Shown in pieces: positions 32,031-37,012 of a DNA stretch of 37,012 bases (within the stretch, counting starts at the first letter, position 1; the number at the start of each line of letters is the position of its first letter). Source of the stretch: JAUYIV01 sp035464675 (GTDB lineage Bacteria; Actinomycetota; Acidimicrobiia; Spongiisociales; UBA11373); contig DATHSA010000065.1 of assembly GCA_035464675.1 (NCBI GenBank), positions 1-37,012 of the forward strand, in the 5' to 3' direction. Both the position numbers and the translations under genes were made by a program. Under the pieces are notes generated by a model. The model saw nothing but the letters and a program-made list of their open reading frames with translations, had not been told where the DNA came from and ran no database searches.

Positions 32031-32288
32031 CTACTGGCGTATCGGGGCCTCCGGCTTCGTGCCCTCGCCGTCCTCACCGATACCCCAACCCGATGCACTC
32101 GCGGCCTGGCGCGTCGTGAATGGTGGAGCCACTGGTCGCGGACGACCGGACATGACCCAGCGACTCTGGCGAAGCGGCTGCGGGGCGATCGAGCGAAGGA
32201 TGGCCTGCTCCTCCTCGAAGCGTGCGAGCGCCGCCAGCACGGCGGCGGCCTCCAACGGCCCGATGGCACCTCCCTCGTCGATCCTCAC
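32031..32288 (-). CDS. Small protein coupled to methylmalonyl-CoA epimerase; possible acyl-CoA carboxylase epsilon-like
   Basis: An 85-residue protein from GTG 32286-32288, which overlaps the stop of the epimerase gene by four bases (GTGA). The central GPLEAAAVLAALARFEEE helix and the following SRWVMSGRPRP recall the small epsilon subunit of actinobacterial acyl-CoA carboxylases (a short helix, then a Trp-containing tail). The coupling to a propionate-pathway gene supports that reading. The similarity is weak and no carboxylase subunit is in the window, so the function is inference. Ends 16 bp from the convergent histidine kinase. Confidence 0.6.
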   Translation of the reverse strand: MRIDEGGAIGPLEAAAVLAALARFEEEQAILRSIAPQPLRQSRWVMSGRPRPVAPPFTTRQAASASGWGIGEDGEGTKPEAPIRQ

Positions 32289-32689
32289 GCGACCTCCACC
32301 AGTTCGATGAGCGTCGCCCCGAATGCGGCGGGGTGGACGAAGGCGATTCTGTGACCCCCGCCGCCGATGCGGGGCTTCTCGTCGACCAGCCGCGCCCCTA
32401 CGGAGACGAGGTGTTCGAGGGCCGCCTCGATGTCGGCGACCTGGACGGCGACATGGTGGAGGCCCTCGCCCCGGGAGGCCAGGAATCGCCCCACCGGCGT
32501 GTCATCACCCAGGGGCCGCAGGATCTGCAGGTGGGAGCCTCCCAGCGGAATCATCGCCTCCTCCACGCCCTGCTCCTCGACCACCTCGCGGTACGAGGGC
32601 GTCACACCGTACTGCGCCTCCAGATCGGCCAGTGCCGCATCGAGATCACGAACGGCGATTGCCGTGTGGTGGATGTTGAGGGGGAGCAT
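32285..32689 (-). CDS. mce: Methylmalonyl-CoA epimerase
   Basis: A 134-residue protein from ATG 32687-32689, usual length for the family. It interconverts the 2R and 2S forms of methylmalonyl-CoA in propionate and branched-chain catabolism. Two beta-alpha-beta-beta-beta (glyoxalase-fold) modules are visible: NIHHTAIAVRDLDAAL and GLHHVAVQVADIEAAL, each opening with a metal-ligand histidine, with SHLQIL and GATLIELVE providing the other ligands. It is first in a two-gene operon with the small gene at 32031. Divergent from the thiolase gene. Confidence 0.92.
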   Translation of the reverse strand: MLPLNIHHTAIAVRDLDAALADLEAQYGVTPSYREVVEEQGVEEAMIPLGGSHLQILRPLGDDTPVGRFLASRGEGLHHVAVQVADIEAALEHLVSVGARLVDEKPRIGGGGHRIAFVHPAAFGATLIELVEVA

Positions 32690-32771
32690 GTGGGTCGGAA
32701 TCTACTGATCGCGTCGCAATCGTTAGGGCGAGACCAGAGAGGACGGCCAAACGCCCCGTAGACTCCACCAC

Positions 32772-33953
32772 ATGCCCACCGTCATCACCGGAATCGCTCG
32801 CACGCCCATTGGCCGATTCGGAGGCGCCTTTCAGCCGCTCCACGCCGTGGACCTGGGTGCCGCTGCCATCGCCGGCGCCCTCGATCGCTCCGGCCTCGAG
32901 GGCGAGCGCGTCGACGAGACGTTGTTCGGGCATGTGATCCAGGCAGGTGCCGGCCAGATCACCTCGCGACAGGCCGCGGCGCGGGGCGGGGTGCCGATGA
33001 CCGTGCCGGCCACCACCATCAACAAGGTCTGCCTCTCCGGAATGACGGCGATCGCCCTGGGTGACAAGGACATCCGCCTGGGCGAGGCGACCTTCGTGCT
33101 GACCGGAGGAATGGAGTCGATGACCAATGCCCCCTACCTGCTGCCCACCGGGCGCTGGGGAGCGCGGATGGGCGATGCGACGCTCGTCGACTCGATGACC
33201 CACGACGGCCTCTGGTGCGCCTTCGACCAGTGCACGATGGGTGAGTCCTCCGACGCCAAGAACTCCGCCCTCGGGATCGGCCGTGACGAGCAGGACGAGT
33301 GGTCCGCCGAGAGCCACCGGCGGGCCGCCGCGGCGACCGACGGAGGTGGATTTGCCGGGGAGATCGTCCCGGTGAGCGTGCCGCAACGCAAGGGCGACCC
33401 GATCGAGGTGTCGCAGGACGAAGGCATCCGGCGCGATGCCACGGCCGAGTCGCTCGGTGCGCTCCGCCCCGCATTCCGCTCCGACGGAACCATCACCGCC
33501 GGCAACGCGTCACAGATCTCCGACGGCGCCGCCGCAGTCGTTCTCGCCGACTCCGGAGCCGCCGACGCTGCGGGCCTGCCTGTACTCGGCGAGATACTCG
33601 GATACGGACAGGTGGGAGGCGCGGATGCGACCCTCCACGAGCGACCCGCCGAAGCACTCCGCATCGCACTCAAGAAACTCGGCATGACCCCGGCCGACCT
33701 GGACCTCGTCGAGATCAATGAGGCCTTTGCGGCGGTGGCGCTGTGGTCGGCGCAGATGTTGGGAATCTCGCACGACAGGGTCAACGTCAACGGCGGGGCG
33801 GTGGCGCTGGGCCATCCGCTGGGCGCCACCGGCGCCCGCATCGTGGTGACACTGGTCAACGCCCTGCGCAGCCGCGGCGGCGGCATCGGGGCCGCGGCGC
33901 TGTGCGGGGGAGGCGGCCAGGGCGACGCCATCGTCGTGAGGGTCGACGGATGA
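32772..33953 (+). CDS. Acetyl-CoA C-acetyltransferase (thiolase)
   Basis: A 393-residue protein from ATG 32772, full family length. It joins or cleaves acetyl-CoA and acyl-CoA in the cytosol. The acylated cysteine is C87 in TINKVCLSGMTAI. The distal site has NEAFAAVALW, the histidine in VNVNGGAVALGHPLGATGAR, and the second cysteine in ALCGGGGQGDA. Biosynthetic (acetoacetyl-CoA) or degradative direction cannot be decided. Its stop overlaps the next start by four bases (ATGA), so it is coupled to the class II fructose bisphosphatase gene. Confidence 0.94.
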   Translation: MPTVITGIARTPIGRFGGAFQPLHAVDLGAAAIAGALDRSGLEGERVDETLFGHVIQAGAGQITSRQAAARGGVPMTVPATTINKVCLSGMTAIALGDKDIRLGEATFVLTGGMESMTNAPYLLPTGRWGARMGDATLVDSMTHDGLWCAFDQCTMGESSDAKNSALGIGRDEQDEWSAESHRRAAAATDGGGFAGEIVPVSVPQRKGDPIEVSQDEGIRRDATAESLGALRPAFRSDGTITAGNASQISDGAAAVVLADSGAADAAGLPVLGEILGYGQVGGADATLHERPAEALRIALKKLGMTPADLDLVEINEAFAAVALWSAQMLGISHDRVNVNGGAVALGHPLGATGARIVVTLVNALRSRGGGIGAAALCGGGGQGDAIVVRVDG

Positions 33954-34951
33954 CGGACCAGCCCGCCGACCGCAACCTCGCCCTCGACCTGGCCCGGGTC
34001 ACCGAGGCGGCGGCGATGGCCGCAGCCCGTCTTCAGGGCCGTGGCGACAAGGACGCCGTCGACCAGGCCGCGGTGGACGCCATGCGAGCGATCCTCGACA
34101 CCATCGACATGGACGGCCTGGTCGTCATAGGTGAGGGCGAGAAGGACGATGCCCCGATGCTCTCCAATGGAGAGCGTGTGGGCAATGGCAACCCTCCCGA
34201 GTTCGACGTCGCCGTCGACCCGGTCGACGGCACCCGGCTGACCGCCGAGGGCATGCCGGGCGCCCTGGCGGTCCTTTCTCTTGCGGAACGAGGAACCATG
34301 TACGCGCCGGGCCGCCTCGTGTACATGGACAAGATCGCCGTCGGCGAGGAGGCCGCAGGCTCGATCGACCTCGACGCGCCGGTCGACCACAACCTGAAGC
34401 AGATCGCCCGGGCCCTCGGAAAGGACATCGACGACCTCACCGCGATCATCCTCGACCGCCCGCGCAACAAGCCGTACATCGACGCCGTCAGAGCCGCCGG
34501 TGCCCGAATACGCCTGATCAGGGATGGCGACATATCGGCCGCGATCGCGACGGCGGTGCCCGACAGCGGCATCGACGTGCTGTTCGGCATCGGCGGATCG
34601 CCCGAGGCAGTCACCGCCGCCAGCGCCCTGCTCTGCATGGGCGGAGAGATCCAGTGCCGGCTCTGGCCGAGGGACGAGTCGGAGGCCGAATACGCCCACG
34701 ACGCCGGACTCGACCTCGAGGAGATCATCGGAATCCGGGACCTCGTCGACTCCGACAACGTGTTCTTCGCAGCCACCGGCGTCACCACCGGTGAACTGCT
34801 CGACGGAGTGCGCTTCATCCCCGACGGCGCAGAGACGCACACGGTGGTCATGAGGTCGCGCACCGGCACGGTGCGCTTCATCCGCGCCCACCACCGCTTC
34901 GACCGTCTCAGCAGGATCACATCGGCGTACGACCCGGTGATTCACGGGTAG
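33950..34951 (+). CDS. glpX: Class II fructose-1,6-bisphosphatase
   Basis: A 333-residue protein from ATG 33950. It removes the 1-phosphate of fructose-1,6-bisphosphate, the committed step of gluconeogenesis and the only type in most actinobacteria. Metal and substrate motifs are seen: VVIGEGEKDDAPML, the aspartate cluster DVAVDPVDGTRLTAEG, and GIGGSPEAVTAASALLCMGG. In some lineages the enzyme also acts on sedoheptulose bisphosphate. Coupling to a thiolase is unusual compared with the common glpX-fumarase order and hints at joint control of carbon flow. Confidence 0.95.
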   Translation: MTDQPADRNLALDLARVTEAAAMAAARLQGRGDKDAVDQAAVDAMRAILDTIDMDGLVVIGEGEKDDAPMLSNGERVGNGNPPEFDVAVDPVDGTRLTAEGMPGALAVLSLAERGTMYAPGRLVYMDKIAVGEEAAGSIDLDAPVDHNLKQIARALGKDIDDLTAIILDRPRNKPYIDAVRAAGARIRLIRDGDISAAIATAVPDSGIDVLFGIGGSPEAVTAASALLCMGGEIQCRLWPRDESEAEYAHDAGLDLEEIIGIRDLVDSDNVFFAATGVTTGELLDGVRFIPDGAETHTVVMRSRTGTVRFIRAHHRFDRLSRITSAYDPVIHG

Positions 34952-34952
34952 A

Positions 34953-35038
34953 CCAGCCACCAACCGGGGGCCCCAGCCGCCAGCCAGACTCGCCCTCCCT
35001 CGACCGATCTTTCCGGGTGCTGGCCGCTGGTTCGGGGG
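34953..35038. repeat. Inverted repeat with 7-bp sub-periodicity between glpX and recR
   Basis: CCAGCCA/CCAACCG and CCAGCCG/CCAGCCA are heptamer pairs at 34953-34986. The right end (GCTGGCCGCTGGTTCGGGGG, about 35019-35038) is roughly the inverse of the left end. Lies between convergent glpX and recR and may act as a shared terminator-like hairpin. Confidence 0.6.
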
Positions 35039-35039
35039 C

Positions 35040-35633
35040 TCAGAGCTCTTGTCTGCCCGCCAGGGCCCTTCCGAGCGTTATCTCATCCGCATAGTCGAGG
35101 TCGCCGCCAACGGGAAGGCCGCTGGCGAGTCTCGTGACCTTGACCCCGAGCGGCTTGAGCAGCCGAGCCAGGTAGAGGGCGGTCGTGTCGCCCTCGACCG
35201 TCGGATTGGTGGCGGCGATCACCTCCTGGATTCCCTCATCCTCGATCCGGGCGACCAGCTCCCGCATCCGCAGTTGCTCGGGCCCGATGCCCTCGATGGG
35301 GGAGATGGCGCCACCCAGGACGTGGTAACGGCCCCGGAACTCCTGGGTCCGCTCCACCACCACGATGTCCTGCGCCCGCTCGACCACGCACACCTGTGCC
35401 GGGTCACGGCGCGGGTCACGGCAGATGGAGCACTCCTCGGTGTCGGTGACGTTGAAGCATCGGTTGCACAGCCTCACCTGGAGGCGCATCTCGGTGATCG
35501 CCTCTGCCAGCCGGCGGGCGTCCTCCTCCTCGATGTGAAGCAGGTGAAAGGCAAGCCGCTGAGCCGACTTCTGCCCGATTCCAGGAAGACGCGCCAGCTC
35601 GTCGATGAGCCTCTGAACGGGGGCCTCAAACAT
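35040..35633 (-). CDS. recR: Recombination mediator RecR
   Basis: A 197-residue protein from ATG 35631-35633, full length. RecR works with RecO (and RecF) to load RecA on gapped DNA. In order: helix-hairpin-helix LARLPGIGQKSAQRLAFHL (about residues 14-32), a zinc finger with CNRC and CSIC pairs (about 56-71), a Toprim domain starting VCVVERAQDIVVVE and including SPIEGIGPEQL, and the C-terminal LASGLPVGGDLDYAD with TLGRAL. It lies downstream of dnaX in the classic dnaX-recR neighbourhood, but the usual small ybaB gene between them is absent. Confidence 0.96.
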   Translation of the reverse strand: MFEAPVQRLIDELARLPGIGQKSAQRLAFHLLHIEEEDARRLAEAITEMRLQVRLCNRCFNVTDTEECSICRDPRRDPAQVCVVERAQDIVVVERTQEFRGRYHVLGGAISPIEGIGPEQLRMRELVARIEDEGIQEVIAATNPTVEGDTTALYLARLLKPLGVKVTRLASGLPVGGDLDYADEITLGRALAGRQEL

Positions 35634-35682
35634 CCGGCGTCAGGGTACCGGTCGCGATCACCGTCGCTGCGCCAGGGGTCCT

Positions 35683-35741
35683 CGCCCGTCTCCCGTTACC
35701 CGTTACTCCGCACGCGTATCGGGCAACGGGCAACGGGCAAC
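35683..35741. repeat. Two heptanucleotide tandem repeats forming an imperfect hairpin
   Basis: CGCCCGT/CTCCCGT/TACCCGT at 35683-35703 and GGGCAAC x3 at 35721-35741. The two blocks are largely inverse to each other, so they could form a stem. They fill the 112-bp gap between dnaX and recR where ybaB would normally sit. Confidence 0.8.
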
Positions 35742-35745
35742 GGAC

Positions 35746-37012
35746 TCACTCCACCACCTCGCCGCCCAGGATGTCGACCACGAGGTCGGTGGGGTCGATT
35801 CCCCCGTCCTCTTCGTCGGCCAGCTCGGACTCGTCGGGAGCCCGATCCGGGTCCTGTGATCTGGAGACCTCCGGCTCCACATCGACGGCGCCCGACCGGT
35901 ACGCCACCCGGGTGGACCCTCCGAGGGCGTCCGACAGCACGGCCATGACGATCGTGTTCAGGCGGTCGTCCTCGGTCAGAGCCTCGAGATGGAACTTGAA
36001 CTGCTCGGGGATCTCCAGGACGAGAGTCGAGCCATCGACCTCGGCGGGACGGGCCTCACGGAAGAAGGCGAAACGCCGGGGGCCTGCCTCCTCGCGGATA
36101 CGTGCCACGATGGCCGGCCACTTCTGATCGACCGTCTCCAGGTCGAACTCGGCCGGCGGCATCGCGGGCTCCGGCTCCGCCGTCGACTCCTCGGCGACCC
36201 CATCGTCGGGGAGTTCGTCCCTCGCCGGCTCGGGCGTTTCCGCCTTCGGTGCCTCCTTCGGGGCTGGCTCGGCAGTCGGCGCCGGTCCAGAGGAGACCGG
36301 ACCGGTATTCGCCGCGGGGCCGGGAGGTGCGCGACGCAGCCTCTCCTCGAGCCGGTCGAGCCGCACCGCCAGCGATGCGGTGTCGGCGGCGGTCTCGGGA
36401 CGGGCCATCCGGAGCAGCGCCAGCTCCACCACCAGCCTCTCCTCCCGACCCTCGCGCAAAGCGACGAGCGCCTCGCCGAGCCGATCGATGCACCGCAGCA
36501 CATCGGACGGCTCGAGCTTTCCTCCGAGGTGGCGCCACTCTTCGATCACCTCCGCCGGCTCGTCGACGATCTCCTCGAGGTTCGGGGCGTACTGGGCGAG
36601 GAAGAGCCCCCGGAAGAGCTCGAGTGCGTCGGCGACGAACCGCCGCAGGTCGGCTCCCTCGGCGGCGATTCGCGATGCCAGGGTCAGGACCGCGGCCGCA
36701 TCCTCGGCGGCGATCCCATCGACCAGGTCGACGAATGCATCCGGTGCCGCCAGGCCCAGCGCCCGGGTCACGCCCTTCACATCCACCGATCCCCCGCCGA
36801 GCGCGGCGACCTGCTCGAGGAGGCCGAGGGCGTCACGGGCGCTCCCCGCCGCATGCCGGGCGATCATCGCCAGGGCCTCATGGCCCGCCTCGATCCCCTC
36901 GGCGTCGGCCACCTTCGCCATGTGGGCGATCAGCGCCTCGGAGCCGATCGGGTGGAAGTCGAAGCGCTGGGTTCTGCTGCGGATGGTGTCGGGGAGCTTG
37001 TAGGGCTCGGTG
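35746..37012 (-). CDS. dnaX: DNA polymerase III subunit gamma/tau, N-terminus outside window
   Basis: Partial: the frame is open to the right edge and stops at 35746-35748, giving about 421 C-terminal residues. DnaX is the clamp-loader ATPase of the replisome. The visible part starts with TEPYKLPDTIRSRTQRFDF, the sensor 1 to lid region, continues with HAAGSARDALGLLEQVAALG (sensor 2, S-x-R-D-A-x-x-L-L-D/E-Q) and domain III, then a Pro/Glu/Ala-rich linker (about 205-275) and a tau-like C-terminal domain (KWPAIVARIREEAGPRRFAFF). The Walker A and zinc motif lie outside the window. Confidence 0.95.
   Translation of the reverse strand, partial: TEPYKLPDTIRSRTQRFDFHPIGSEALIAHMAKVADAEGIEAGHEALAMIARHAAGSARDALGLLEQVAALGGGSVDVKGVTRALGLAAPDAFVDLVDGIAAEDAAAVLTLASRIAAEGADLRRFVADALELFRGLFLAQYAPNLEEIVDEPAEVIEEWRHLGGKLEPSDVLRCIDRLGEALVALREGREERLVVELALLRMARPETAADTASLAVRLDRLEERLRRAPPGPAANTGPVSSGPAPTAEPAPKEAPKAETPEPARDELPDDGVAEESTAEPEPAMPPAEFDLETVDQKWPAIVARIREEAGPRRFAFFREARPAEVDGSTLVLEIPEQFKFHLEALTEDDRLNTIVMAVLSDALGGSTRVAYRSGAVDVEPEVSRSQDPDRAPDESELADEEDGGIDPTDLVVDILGGEVVE

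Overview
The window looks like the chromosome of a high-GC actinomycete (Actinomycetota). The best marker is a WhiB-family regulator (22815-23087). GTG starts, a DUF222/HNH gene and actinobacterial-style class III cyclases agree with this. Genus or class cannot be fixed from the sequence alone; an uncultured, Acidimicrobiia-like lineage is a guess.

The window has two different halves. Bases 1 to about 12850 form an accessory region built like a cassette array. Sixteen copies of a roughly 33-bp repeat, all in the same orientation, alternate with single genes or gene remnants that point either way. Cargo genes encode two GNAT acetyltransferases, a split-barrel (PPOX) protein, an aminoglycoside-phosphotransferase-like kinase, a methyltransferase, a Gfo/Idh/MocA oxidoreductase, a DUF6174-type lipoprotein, an alpha/beta hydrolase, two class III cyclases, a PH-like membrane protein and a family-1 glycosyltransferase. 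The array contains decayed units, including a duplicated tail of the hydrolase gene that stops at a repeat. A DUF222 (13E12/HNH-type) gene runs off the left edge next to the first repeat. This array is the strongest candidate for an undescribed system here. No recombinase other than the DUF222 gene is visible, and the repeats lack integron attC core motifs.

From about 12.95 kb on there are no more repeat copies and the genes are housekeeping, often with start/stop overlaps. In order: a small membrane protein; A-type Fe-S carrier and Mrp ATPase, divergent; an acetyltransferase coupled to Mrp; a Nudix / metallo-beta-lactamase-fold / M23 peptidase operon plus a second M23 paralogue; selA-selB for selenocysteine incorporation; whiB; an NfeD-like membrane protein; a receiver-domain protein; a CNNM/CorC transporter-like protein; a frameshifted P-loop kinase overlapping tRNA-Pro(CGG); lysC-asd for the aspartate pathway; a PHP phosphoesterase; a membrane histidine kinase; methylmalonyl-CoA epimerase with a small coupled gene; thiolase and class II fructose-1,6-bisphosphatase, coupled; recR; and the C-terminal part of dnaX at the right edge.

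Several core intergenic gaps carry short tandem repeats with a 7-bp period, and one carries a GC-rich inverted-repeat element (24693-24830).
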